Below, piece by piece: positions 1 to 6,889 of a stretch of DNA of 64,000 bases. A model generated the notes under the pieces. The model searched no databases. It saw nothing but the letters and a program-made list of their open reading frames with translations, and was not told the DNA's origin. Source of the stretch: Kangiella sp. HD9-110m-PIT-SAG07 (GTDB lineage Bacteria > Pseudomonadota > Gammaproteobacteria > Enterobacterales > Kangiellaceae); assembly GCA_003370465.1 (NCBI GenBank), contig QQTG01000002.1, forward strand, positions 62,001 through 126,000. Reading direction: 5' to 3'. The position numbers and the translations under genes are program-made. The first letter of the stretch is position 1. The number at the start of each line of letters is the position of its first letter.

Positions 1-1564
1 GTTTACTTTGCTCTAGAAGAGGACGCCAATCCACATTCTCTAAGTTGGTGTTATCGCAATAAAACTGTGAGTTAGCGATGAGTCGAACATTGGCGCTTAT
101 TCCCTTGCCTCGTAAGTAAGATTGCTGAGACTGGACTTGTCGAATAAGCTCGGCTCCGACATTACCGCAGCCGAGTACAAAGAGATCTACCTGACGCTTG
201 CGGTCGAAAAACTCGGCATAGACGCGATGATACGCTGGTAGTAGCTGCTTGTCTTCGATAACGGCGGAGATAGAGAGCTCTGATGAACCTTGGGCTATGG
301 CTTCAATATTGGCCCCGCCAGAAGATAACGCACTCAGAAATTTTGATGAGATTCCTTTCTCTTGAATTAAGCCCTGACCGACAATGGTTACGATAGAACG
401 GTTTGAGCGAATGTCTATCGGGTCGAGCATATGTTGAACCATTTCTTCAGAAAATTCATCGTTGAGCGCTAACCTAGCGATGGCCTCGTCTTGCTCGCGA
501 ATAGCAAAGCACACGCTATATTCGGAGGAAGACTGGCTTATCAGGATAATGGAAATATGGTGGTGTGCTAAACAGCCAAAGATTCTTTGTGCAGCGCCAT
601 AAGTATCGCAGAGATAGCTACCGCTGATGCTGACTAAGCTAATACGACTCTGGCTAGAAACGGCTTTTACCTTGGCATGGTTTGAACAACTTGGAGCGAT
701 GACGGTACCGGGTTCGTTTAGCGCAAAGCTATTCTTAACGGTTAATGGAATCCCTTTTTGGCGAACAGGGCCAATAGTCTTGGGATGAATGACTCCAGCG
801 CCATGGTGTGCTAATTCCATCGCTTCTCGATAAGAAATACTGTCGATCAGTTGAGCCTGATCAATTTTTTTAGGATCCGCATTATAGATGCCGCAAACAT
901 CCGTCCAGATTTCAAGCGCGTTAGCGTCACACAAGTTGGCAAATATCGCTGCAGAATAATCAGAGCCATTGCGACCGAGTAAACAAGCTTCGCCACTGCT
1001 GTCTGAAGCAATAAAGCCTGGAGTAATGATGTAGTGGACGTTAGAAGGTAATGTTAAAGACCGCCACTTCTTGTCGCTAGCTAATAAATTCACCTTAGAC
1101 TCTAAAATGGGGCCTGTAGCAGTGATAATGTCGCGGCTGTCCAGCCAATGACTGGAGAATCCCTTACTTTTTAATAATTCGAAGAGAATTTTTGAGCTTA
1201 GATACTCTCCTGTAGAGAGTACCTCGCTGAGTAAATGATTGTTGATTACCGCTGAGCTGTGGTGCTCTTTCCAGTGTCTTAAAAGCAATTGTTCCTGATG
1301 TTGGAGGAGTTTAAATAGCAGATCAGTTTCTTCAATATCAAGCTCGCTGACTAGCTCCTGGTGTCGTGCTATAAGCTTGGATAACAACTGCTTAGCCGCG
1401 CATTCATCGTCTGTTTCGATAAACAGGTGTAACGTATCGGTGGTATTCGCTGTCGCTGATACGGTAATGATACTGCGGGTAGTACGAGCAGTAATGATTT
1501 TAGCGACATTGAGAAATCCAGCGCTGTCGGCCAGCGAAGAACCACCAAATTTTAGAACTTTCAT
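1..1564 (-). CDS. thrA: Bifunctional aspartokinase/homoserine dehydrogenase, 5' part (truncated by window edge)
   Basis: Translating the minus strand from the ATG at 1564 gives an open frame of 521 codons that leaves the window without a stop. It opens with MKVLKFGGSSLADS, the aspartokinase nucleotide-binding signature, continues through a full kinase domain (LLGRNGSDYSA near residue 200) and ACT-like regulatory domains, and reaches VDLFVLGCGNVGAELI, the NAD(P)-binding glycine motif of a C-terminal homoserine dehydrogenase. Such fusions (ThrA or MetL) carry out the first and third steps of the threonine/methionine branch of the aspartate pathway. The threonine-rich leader peptide just upstream favours ThrA over MetL. 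CAGGAAAACGTT before the ATG supplies a ribosome binding site. The C-terminal dehydrogenase catalytic part lies outside the window. Confidence 0.93.
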   Translation of the reverse strand, partial: MKVLKFGGSSLADSAGFLNVAKIITARTTRSIITVSATANTTDTLHLFIETDDECAAKQLLSKLIARHQELVSELDIEETDLLFKLLQHQEQLLLRHWKEHHSSAVINNHLLSEVLSTGEYLSSKILFELLKSKGFSSHWLDSRDIITATGPILESKVNLLASDKKWRSLTLPSNVHYIITPGFIASDSSGEACLLGRNGSDYSAAIFANLCDANALEIWTDVCGIYNADPKKIDQAQLIDSISYREAMELAHHGAGVIHPKTIGPVRQKGIPLTVKNSFALNEPGTVIAPSCSNHAKVKAVSSQSRISLVSISGSYLCDTYGAAQRIFGCLAHHHISIILISQSSSEYSVCFAIREQDEAIARLALNDEFSEEMVQHMLDPIDIRSNRSIVTIVGQGLIQEKGISSKFLSALSSGGANIEAIAQGSSELSISAVIEDKQLLPAYHRVYAEFFDRKRQVDLFVLGCGNVGAELIRQVQSQQSYLRGKGISANVRLIANSQFYCDNTNLENVDWRPLLEQSK

Positions 1565-1609
1565 AACGTTTTCCTGTTTTCGTGTTTAAAGGGTTAATAA
1601 ATTTAAAGC

Positions 1610-1643
1610 AAAAAAAAGCCCGAGGTTTGAGGCCTCGGGCTTA
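1610..1643 (-). terminator. thr operon attenuator terminator
   Basis: On the minus strand AGCCCGAGG pairs with CCTCGGGCT around a 7-base loop and is followed by eight T residues. It lies between the leader peptide stop (1671) and the thrA start (1564), exactly where a transcriptional attenuator belongs. Starvation for threonine or isoleucine would stall the ribosome on the leader and favour read-through into thrA. Confidence 0.88.
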
Positions 1644-1670
1644 AGTATTGGTAATTTCGTTACACAATAA

Positions 1671-1733
1671 CTAGCTAGCGACCTCCGTTAGGAAAATCGT
1701 TGTGGTGGTAGTAGTTGTGTTGAAAATAATCAT
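1671..1733 (-). CDS. thrL: thr operon leader peptide (20 aa)
   Basis: A 20-codon frame reads MIIFNTTTTTTTIFLTEVAS with seven consecutive threonine codons (ACA, ACT, ACT, ACC, ACC, ACA, ACG), an eighth later on, and three isoleucine codons. This is the composition of the E. coli thr leader, although the sequence itself differs. It is followed within 30 bases by a strong intrinsic terminator and then thrA. No good Shine-Dalgarno sits at normal distance before the ATG, and the best promoter predicts a transcript start only about one base upstream, so it may be translated as a leaderless message. Confidence 0.85.
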   Translation of the reverse strand: MIIFNTTTTTTTIFLTEVAS

Positions 1734-1740
1734 TGAACTG

Positions 1741-1769
1741 AGATTAACCTTAAATATTTTTTGTGTCAA
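1741..1769 (-). promoter_or_regulatory. Sigma-70 promoter of thrL-thrA
   Basis: On the minus strand TTGACA (1769-1764), a 17-base spacer and TAATCT (1746-1741) form a near-consensus promoter. Transcription would begin near 1734, next to the leader ATG at 1733. Confidence 0.75.
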
Positions 1770-1802
1770 CGCTAGTTTAAATGGTATGAGCAGTAAAATT
1801 GG

Positions 1803-1831
1803 TTGATCTTTAAGCGTGAAATCCTTAAAAT
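1803..1831 (+). promoter_or_regulatory. Sigma-70 promoter of rpsF-rpsR-rplI
   Basis: TTGATC (1803-1808), 17 bases, then TAAAAT (1826-1831), divergent from the thr promoter. The predicted start is near 1838, giving a long 5' leader of about 120 bases before rpsF. Confidence 0.7.
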
Positions 1832-1837
1832 ACGCGC

Positions 1838-1959
1838 CCTTGGTCAATCTCTGGCCAAGTTTTATACAATCAGGTTTACTCCTTGTTGCTTATAATTACT
1901 TTAGTCTTTACGAAAGAACTATGAATTATAGGTGGCTGGAAACCGAAAGGAGACTTTAA
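1838..1959 (+). promoter_or_regulatory. Structured 5' leader of rpsF, possible S6:S18 autoregulatory site
   Basis: The leader contains a long hairpin at 1891-1930: TATAATT pairs with AATTATA, enclosing AGT-CTTT-ACG-AAAG-ACT with one bulged A. It then runs into AAACCGAAAGGAG at the ribosome binding site. Many bacteria regulate this operon by S6:S18 binding to a leader with an exposed CCG element. The CCG here next to the Shine-Dalgarno fits that idea, but I could not fold it against the published consensus. Confidence 0.4.
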
Positions 1960-2379
1960 ATGAGACACTACGAAATCGTATTCTTGGTGCACCCAGATCA
2001 GTCTGACCAAGTTCCAGGCATGATCGAGCGTTACAGCAAGATGATCACTGATGCAGAAGGTACTGTTCACCGTCTAGAAGACTGGGGCCGTCGCCAACTA
2101 GCATACCCAATCAATAAACTTCACAAAGCTCACTACGTTCTTATGAATGTTGAAGCGACTGGTGAAGTTATCGAAGAATTAGAAGATGCTTTCCGTTATA
2201 ACGATGCCGTGTTACGTAACATGGTTATGCGTCGTAAAGAAGCAACTACAGAACCTTCTCCTATGGCTAAGAAAGACGAGAAACCTGCTCGTGACGAAAA
2301 GCCAGCTCGCGATGAAAAGCCAGCAAAGGAAGAAGCTAAGAAAGAGAAAGAAGAATCAACTGAAGCTGCGGCTGAGTAA
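1960..2379 (+). CDS. rpsF: 30S ribosomal protein S6 with repeat-containing acidic/basic tail
   Basis: The 139-residue product starts [18 protein letters not shown], the classic S6 opening, and has the [13 protein letters not shown] and VMRRKEA core motifs. S6 pairs with S18 on the platform of the 30S subunit. After about residue 104 comes a charged C-terminal extension with three in-frame 18-base repeats (2275-2328) coding [18 protein letters not shown], then a run of E and K. Modifiable C-terminal tails are known on S6 (RimK adds glutamates in E. coli); the repeat here is a local variation. First gene of rpsF-rpsR-rplI; priB is absent between rpsF and rpsR. Confidence 0.97.
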   Translation: MRHYEIVFLVHPDQSDQVPGMIERYSKMITDAEGTVHRLEDWGRRQLAYPINKLHKAHYVLMNVEATGEVIEELEDAFRYNDAVLRNMVMRRKEATTEPSPMAKKDEKPARDEKPARDEKPAKEEAKKEKEESTEAAAE

Positions 2380-2393
2380 TAAGGAGACATATC

Positions 2394-2621
2394 ATGGCAC
2401 GTTTTAACCGTCGTCGTAAGTTCTGCCGTTTCTCGGCTGAAGGCGTAACTGAGATCGATTATAAAGATACAGCTATGCTTAAAAACTACATCACTGAAAC
2501 TGGTAAAATTGTTCCTAGCCGTATTACCGGTACTAGCGCAAAATACCAACGTCAATTAGCTAGCGCTGTAAAGCGTGCACGCTTCTTGGCTCTTTTGCCA
2601 TACACTGATAGCCACGAATAA
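2394..2621 (+). CDS. rpsR: 30S ribosomal protein S18
   Basis: A 75-residue basic protein, [17 protein letters not shown], with the conserved IDYKD and [19 protein letters not shown] blocks and a C-terminal [12 protein letters not shown] helix. Full length for the family. It lies 14 bases after rpsF with AAGGAG before the ATG and is cotranscribed with S6, its binding partner in the 30S platform. Confidence 0.97.
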   Translation: MARFNRRRKFCRFSAEGVTEIDYKDTAMLKNYITETGKIVPSRITGTSAKYQRQLASAVKRARFLALLPYTDSHE

Positions 2622-2645
2622 GCGGCATTTTGAGAGGGTATAACG

Positions 2646-3110
2646 ATGAACGTCATTTTACTTGAAAAACGTCGCAACCTTGGTGATTTAGGTGATACTG
2701 TAACTGTAGCTGCTGGCTATGGTCGTAACTTCCTTATCCCTACTGGTAAAGCAGTTCCTGCGACAAAAGAAAACATCAAACACTTCGAAGAGCGTCGTGC
2801 TGAACTTGAAGCGAAAGCTTCTGAAGTTTTAGCAGCAGCTCAAGCGCGTGCTGATAAACTAGCTGGTATCGAAGTTACTGTTGCTGCTAACGCTGGCGAC
2901 GAAGGTAAACTTTTCGGTTCAGTAGGCACAGCTGACATCGCTGAAGCTGTTGTTGAGCAAGGTGTTGAGATAGAAAAGAAAGAAATTCGTATGCCAGAAG
3001 GCGCTATCCGTCAAACGGGCGAATATACTTTCGAAGTACATTTACACCCAGAAGTTGAAGCTAACATCAAAGTTGTTGTTGTTGGTGAATTCGACGAAGC
3101 TCAAGCTTAA
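2646..3110 (+). CDS. rplI: 50S ribosomal protein L9
   Basis: The 154-residue product begins [17 protein letters not shown] and contains [13 protein letters not shown], the N-terminal L9 signature. A long charged connecting helix (residues about 45-75) and a C-terminal domain ([15 protein letters not shown]) follow. L9 binds 23S rRNA near the L1 stalk and helps hold reading frame. GAGAGGG precedes the ATG. Last gene of the operon, closed by a strong terminator 22 bases downstream. Confidence 0.97.
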   Translation: MNVILLEKRRNLGDLGDTVTVAAGYGRNFLIPTGKAVPATKENIKHFEERRAELEAKASEVLAAAQARADKLAGIEVTVAANAGDEGKLFGSVGTADIAEAVVEQGVEIEKKEIRMPEGAIRQTGEYTFEVHLHPEVEANIKVVVVGEFDEAQA

Positions 3111-3132
3111 TTCTGAATTAAGTTTTAGAGTT

Positions 3133-3160
3133 AAAAAAGGCACCTTCGGGTGCCTTTTTT
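3133..3160 (+). terminator. Terminator of the rpsF-rpsR-rplI operon
   Basis: GGCACC-TTCG-GGTGCC stem with a UUCG tetraloop, A-tract before and six T after. Symmetry lets it also end the convergent minus-strand gene cluster. Confidence 0.9.
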
Positions 3161-3168
3161 GTTTCTGA

Positions 3169-3570
3169 TTATCGACCTATTTTATATAGAAACTTTTGAG
3201 AGCATCTCACCTCTACAGGTTTTCCTTTTGTAAACGCAGGTTCAAAAAACCATGTGTTTGCTGCTAGTTTGGCGTGCTTAGCAAAGTAGGGGTAGTCGGA
3301 AGTAGAAGTTGTGATATTACTGACATTGCCTTCTTTGTCTATATCAAATTCAACTTTAGCTTTTCCTTCTCTCTGCTTCATGACTTGAGTTGCAGGGTAT
3401 ATAGGCCCATGTCCATACTTTAGTTTTGGTAAAACATCAGGAGAAGGTATGCATTTAGTCACCTTCATATCTATACGTTTTCCCACATTAGCGAGATCAA
3501 CGTTATAAGGATTACTTACACATGAGACGCATGCTATGAACGTGATGAATGTTATTATATTTATACGCAT
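3169..3570 (-). CDS. Probable lipoprotein with a TonB C-terminal-like domain
   Basis: The 133-residue product has a short hydrophobic N-terminus followed by two cysteines (C14, C17), suggesting a signal peptide of the lipoprotein kind, although neither matches the lipobox perfectly. Residues about 58-130 resemble the TonB C-terminal fold: YPATQVMKQREGKAKVEFDID, a GNVSNI turn, and WFFEPAFTKGKPVEV near the end. Classical TonB instead has a transmembrane anchor and a proline-rich spacer, both missing here. It is the last gene of a five-gene minus-strand cluster between rplI and dnaB. The partner is unknown; the TonB-like call is by motif only. Confidence 0.6.
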   Translation of the reverse strand: MRINIITFITFIACVSCVSNPYNVDLANVGKRIDMKVTKCIPSPDVLPKLKYGHGPIYPATQVMKQREGKAKVEFDIDKEGNVSNITTSTSDYPYFAKHAKLAANTWFFEPAFTKGKPVEVRCSQKFLYKIGR

Positions 3571-3606
3571 CTAATTTCCTTAATTTCAACTTATAATTAA
3601 TCAGAG

Positions 3607-4026
3607 CTAATTTTCCGTGAAAGTGGGCCTATATATTAGGAGCGGTGTAACAAAAAGAACTGCAACTAAGCCGTTAATCCATAAATGAGACATCACATCA
3701 AAATATAGCGAAAAGGCTGTATCCATTATTGACCAAACTAATATTGCTACTAGTAGAAACCACCAGTCCTTTTTAGTTCTACCTTCAAAAGCTTTTTCAG
3801 CGGCATAATAAAACAAAAGTCCCCAGCTAGCAACGGTAGGTCCAAACACTCCGATTAGGAACTTTATGGAGGTTAAGTTACTTTGTGGGAACACTTCTAA
3901 CAGGTGCTCGAAGTAAGGCGCGGAGACAGGGGTAAACACTATTAATGGTAATAACAGACCACCGACTATATGGATTATGGCTATAAGCTTTAGCCACTTT
4001 TCAGCGTAAGTCATGGCTTTACTCAA
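3607..4026 (-). CDS. Hypothetical membrane protein with four predicted helices
   Basis: A 139-residue protein I do not recognise. Hydrophobic stretches near residues 12-32, 54-75, 86-106 and 113-132 suggest four transmembrane helices, with the charged AEKAFEGRTKKDWW loop between the second and third. Its start overlaps the 3' end of the next gene upstream by 8 bases, so the two are probably translationally coupled. Part of the AT-rich accessory cluster 3169-5234. No catalytic motif is visible. Confidence 0.6.
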   Translation of the reverse strand: MSKAMTYAEKWLKLIAIIHIVGGLLLPLIVFTPVSAPYFEHLLEVFPQSNLTSIKFLIGVFGPTVASWGLLFYYAAEKAFEGRTKKDWWFLLVAILVWSIMDTAFSLYFDVMSHLWINGLVAVLFVTPLLIYRPTFTEN

Positions 4027-4411
4027 TATACTGACTAAGTTCCGAGTATCGATACTCGTCCATACACAGCTTCATACCACCATCATTCCCGGTAGGTTCT
4101 TTATAATATAAAGTCATTTCAGAGTGGTCTAAAGCTGGTTGTGTTACGCAAATAGGGCTATAAGTACGATTTAGCTTTTCATGCGGTGAAAACTCAAGAT
4201 AGAAGTGCATAACAGGGTTTTTACTGGAAAAAACAACATCCTTTATCTCAGTACCATTAAACGTTTTCGGGATAACAACATAATAAGAAGTACAGCCAGA
4301 ATTGCTCTCAGAAATTTTTTCCAGAATCAGCTTTGGTTTACTTGTTTCGCTACAGGCAAATGCCGAAATTGAAAAGAATAATACTATTATTGACGTAAGT
4401 GCTTTTCGCAT
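4019..4411 (-). CDS. Hypothetical secreted protein or lipoprotein
   Basis: A 130-residue product with an N-terminal signal peptide (MRKALTSIIVLFFSISAFAC). The cysteine at residue 20 fits a lipobox (AFAC), and three further cysteines in the mature part (GC, IC, LC) could form disulfides. The rest is a small, probably beta-rich domain with no family I can name. It overlaps the downstream membrane-protein gene by 8 bases, suggesting coexpression in the envelope. Confidence 0.55.
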   Translation of the reverse strand: MRKALTSIIVLFFSISAFACSETSKPKLILEKISESNSGCTSYYVVIPKTFNGTEIKDVVFSSKNPVMHFYLEFSPHEKLNRTYSPICVTQPALDHSEMTLYYKEPTGNDGGMKLCMDEYRYSELSQYIE

Positions 4412-4419
4412 AATGTTCC

Positions 4420-4815
4420 TTATCTAATAAACCGGTCCGAAATATCTTTTGTGGGTATCATACAGTAATTGTGTTTCCCAAACAGTTTATAGCGGTTCAG
4501 GGCAATGCGGTTATAAACCCAGTCTCTAAACTTTAAGGGAAATACTCTGAGTACGCGAAGCCATGGCCAAGGTTTGTTGAGGTCTTTTATCACTTCGAAG
4601 AAGGCTTCCGAGCGGTAGTAGGGCGTTCCGTCTTTCAGTAAAACCATAGTCTGGTAATCTTTTGTGGGTAGCCCTAGAGACTTTAGCAGTTCTTGTCCTT
4701 TTGGAGATTGTACCGAACAAAACTTAAATTGAGCCTTGGAATCGCGCTTGATGACAAAAGGCACCCACTTTGAGCATAAGACGCATTCGCCATCGAAGAG
4801 GATTATTGAAGTCAT
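4420..4815 (-). CDS. DCC-family (DUF393) thiol-disulfide oxidoreductase-like protein
   Basis: A 131-residue product beginning MTSIILFDGECVLCSKWVPF. The DGxCxxC motif at residues 8-14 defines the DCC/DUF393 family, which has a thioredoxin-like fold. The family region extends through YYRSEAFFEVIKDL and the aromatic PWPWLRVLRVFP segment, and length is normal for the family. The biochemical role is poorly established; a redox or disulfide role is inferred. The start overlaps the preceding gene by four bases (ATGA type), so they are coupled. Confidence 0.85.
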   Translation of the reverse strand: MTSIILFDGECVLCSKWVPFVIKRDSKAQFKFCSVQSPKGQELLKSLGLPTKDYQTMVLLKDGTPYYRSEAFFEVIKDLNKPWPWLRVLRVFPLKFRDWVYNRIALNRYKLFGKHNYCMIPTKDISDRFIR

Positions 4816-5234
4816 TTGAAGATCTTGTTTGTTTTTTCTTTAAGTCTTTCTTCTTTTGCTTCTTTCATAGCCTCCCTGTAACGCTCAATATTGGTATTAA
4901 CGTCATCAGCTTTTTCGAAATCTACTTTTAGAGGGATAGTAAAAGCGATGTCTTCATTGGCTATTTGCTTTAAGGGTAAATATTGAGTGATTAGGATGCT
5001 AGCTATAGAAACACCTATAAACATGACAATGAATGGTAAGAAACTAGGCCAAAAAAGTGGATTGAAAATATACATCAGTATGGGAGCACTAATATAAGTA
5101 ATGAGAAAGGCCAAATGCATGGTTTTTGAGTAGGTATACAAAGACTCACAAGTTTGACATTTCATATACTTATGTGAAGCTAGAAGCTTATGGTATACGG
5201 TTTTGTTTTTACAGTTTGGACATATTCTTTTCAT
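4812..5234 (-). CDS. Zinc-ribbon membrane protein, unknown function
   Basis: A 140-residue protein beginning MKRICPNCKNK, with a second CQTC pair near residue 26, forming a four-cysteine zinc ribbon. Two hydrophobic segments (about 40-58 and 64-84) follow, then a charged, helical C-terminal tail rich in K and E. The layout of a cytoplasmic zinc ribbon followed by a membrane hairpin is common in uncharacterised proteins. It is the first gene of the minus-strand cluster and overlaps the DUF393 gene by four bases. Confidence 0.6.
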   Translation of the reverse strand: MKRICPNCKNKTVYHKLLASHKYMKCQTCESLYTYSKTMHLAFLITYISAPILMYIFNPLFWPSFLPFIVMFIGVSIASILITQYLPLKQIANEDIAFTIPLKVDFEKADDVNTNIERYREAMKEAKEERLKEKTNKIFK

Positions 5235-5343
5235 TGTGCTCCCTATTTAGTTCTTATAATAGCTTTCCATCGACTACTGTTTAAATTACTTTACGAATAA
5301 TACTGATAACTTGTTAAATTGTACATAATGGTAGCGGGCAGAC

Positions 5344-5363
5344 TTATCCAGAAGTTATCCACA
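5344..5363 (+). promoter_or_regulatory. Tandem DnaA boxes upstream of dnaB
   Basis: A perfect DnaA box TTATCCACA lies at 5355-5363 and a one-mismatch copy TTATCCAGA at 5344-5352, same orientation, 11 bases apart. They sit directly upstream of the predicted dnaB promoter, so DnaA could regulate the replicative helicase gene. Confidence 0.6.
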
Positions 5364-5369
5364 GACTTA

Positions 5370-5398
5370 TTGTATTGCCTAAAAACTGTTAGTATATA
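5370..5398 (+). promoter_or_regulatory. Candidate dnaB promoter
   Basis: TTGTAT (5370-5375), 17-base spacer, TATATA (5393-5398), starting seven bases after the perfect DnaA box. Confidence 0.5.
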
Positions 5399-5469
5399 GA
5401 ATAGTTTTGACTAGGCTCATTGCCTTACTTGTATTGATTGACCGCCCATTTTGATAATAGAAGCAAATC

Positions 5470-6861
5470 ATGCTATCAGCACAACAATCTGACAATAGAA
5501 TCAAAGACTTAAAAGTTCCTCCGCATTCGATCGAGGCTGAGCAATCAGTGCTTGGTGGAGTTATGATCGACAATGATCAGTGGGAAAAGGTAGAAGAAAT
5601 CCTTCTGTCGTCTGACTTTTACGTTAAAAATCATCGAGAAATTTTTAAGGCGATGACGGAATTGGCCAATATGGCTAAGCCGATGGACGTGATTACCCTG
5701 TCTGAGCATTTAGAGCAGCAGGGCGAAGTCGATATTGGTTTATCGTATTTGGGTGAACTTGCTCAAAATACGCCAACGGTCGCTAATATCCGTGCTTATT
5801 CTGAGATCGTGCGTGAGAAGGCGATAACTCGTCAGTTGATTGCGGCGTCTAACGAGATCGCTGATGCGAGTTTTAATCCCCAAGGGCGAGGCCTGGCTGA
5901 GCTGTTAGACTTAGCCGAGCGAAAAGTTTTCGCTATTGCGGAATCTAGGGAAACCAGCGGCGAAGGCCCAAGCAAAGTCGAAGATATTCTGAAGTCGACC
6001 ATTGAGCGCATCGAGCAGATTCAAAAGACAAAAGGTGGTGTCACCGGTCTATCGACAGGCTTTACGGATTTGGACAATATGACCTCGGGTTTACAGAAAG
6101 CCGACTTGGTGATTATTGCTGCCCGTCCGTCGATGGGTAAAACCACGTTTGCGATGAATATTGTGGAAAACGCGGCGCTAGCCAGCGATTTACCAGTATT
6201 AGTATTTAGTCTTGAGATGCCGAGCGAATCTATCATTATGCGTTCGATTTCGTCGTTGGGCCGTCTTGAACAGAATAAAATTCGTGGCGGACAAATTCAG
6301 TCGAAAGAGGACTGGGATAAGTTTAATAGTGGTGTTTTGCAGCTCAAAAACCATACAAAACTATTGATTGATGATACCGCGGGCTTATCGCCTGCTGAGA
6401 TGCGTTCTCGTGCACGACGTGTGGCGCGTGAGCATGGTGGCGTGGCTTTGATCATGGTGGATTACTTACAGTTAATGCAGGTTCCGGGCATGAGCGATAA
6501 CCGTACTTTAGAGGTGAGTGAGATTTCTCGCTCTTTGAAAGCTTTAGCTAAGGAACTTGAAGTTCCAGTTATTGCATTATCACAGCTTAACCGCTCCTTG
6601 GAGCAGCGTAGCGATCGCCGCCCAGTGATGTCGGATTTGCGTGAATCGGGGGCGATTGAGCAGGATGCGGATTTGATTCTCTTTATTTATCGCGATGAGG
6701 TTTATCATCCTGAGACCGAGCGCAAAGGTATCGCCGAAATCAAAATCGGCAAGCAACGTAACGGTCCTATTGGCTCAGTCGAGCTAAGCTTCCAAGGCCA
6801 ATATTCTCGCTTCGACAATTTGGCGCATAATGATTATGAAGCCATGGGCGAAGGCTACTAA
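5470..6861 (+). CDS. dnaB: Replicative DNA helicase DnaB
   Basis: The 463-residue product has the DnaB N-terminal domain (LKVPPHSIEAEQSVLGGVM, residues 14-32) and a RecA-like helicase domain with Walker A (ARPSMGKTT), the Walker B region (LIMVDYLQLM), and the C-terminal SDLRESGAIEQDADLI and KQRNGPIG motifs. It forms the hexamer that unwinds DNA ahead of the fork. Length is normal and no intein is seen. The start shows no strong Shine-Dalgarno. DnaA boxes lie upstream and alr follows 28 bases later, as in many gammaproteobacteria. Confidence 0.97.
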   Translation: MLSAQQSDNRIKDLKVPPHSIEAEQSVLGGVMIDNDQWEKVEEILLSSDFYVKNHREIFKAMTELANMAKPMDVITLSEHLEQQGEVDIGLSYLGELAQNTPTVANIRAYSEIVREKAITRQLIAASNEIADASFNPQGRGLAELLDLAERKVFAIAESRETSGEGPSKVEDILKSTIERIEQIQKTKGGVTGLSTGFTDLDNMTSGLQKADLVIIAARPSMGKTTFAMNIVENAALASDLPVLVFSLEMPSESIIMRSISSLGRLEQNKIRGGQIQSKEDWDKFNSGVLQLKNHTKLLIDDTAGLSPAEMRSRARRVAREHGGVALIMVDYLQLMQVPGMSDNRTLEVSEISRSLKALAKELEVPVIALSQLNRSLEQRSDRRPVMSDLRESGAIEQDADLILFIYRDEVYHPETERKGIAEIKIGKQRNGPIGSVELSFQGQYSRFDNLAHNDYEAMGEGY

Positions 6862-6889
6862 GTCTACATAAGACCAACACTGAGGCTCT

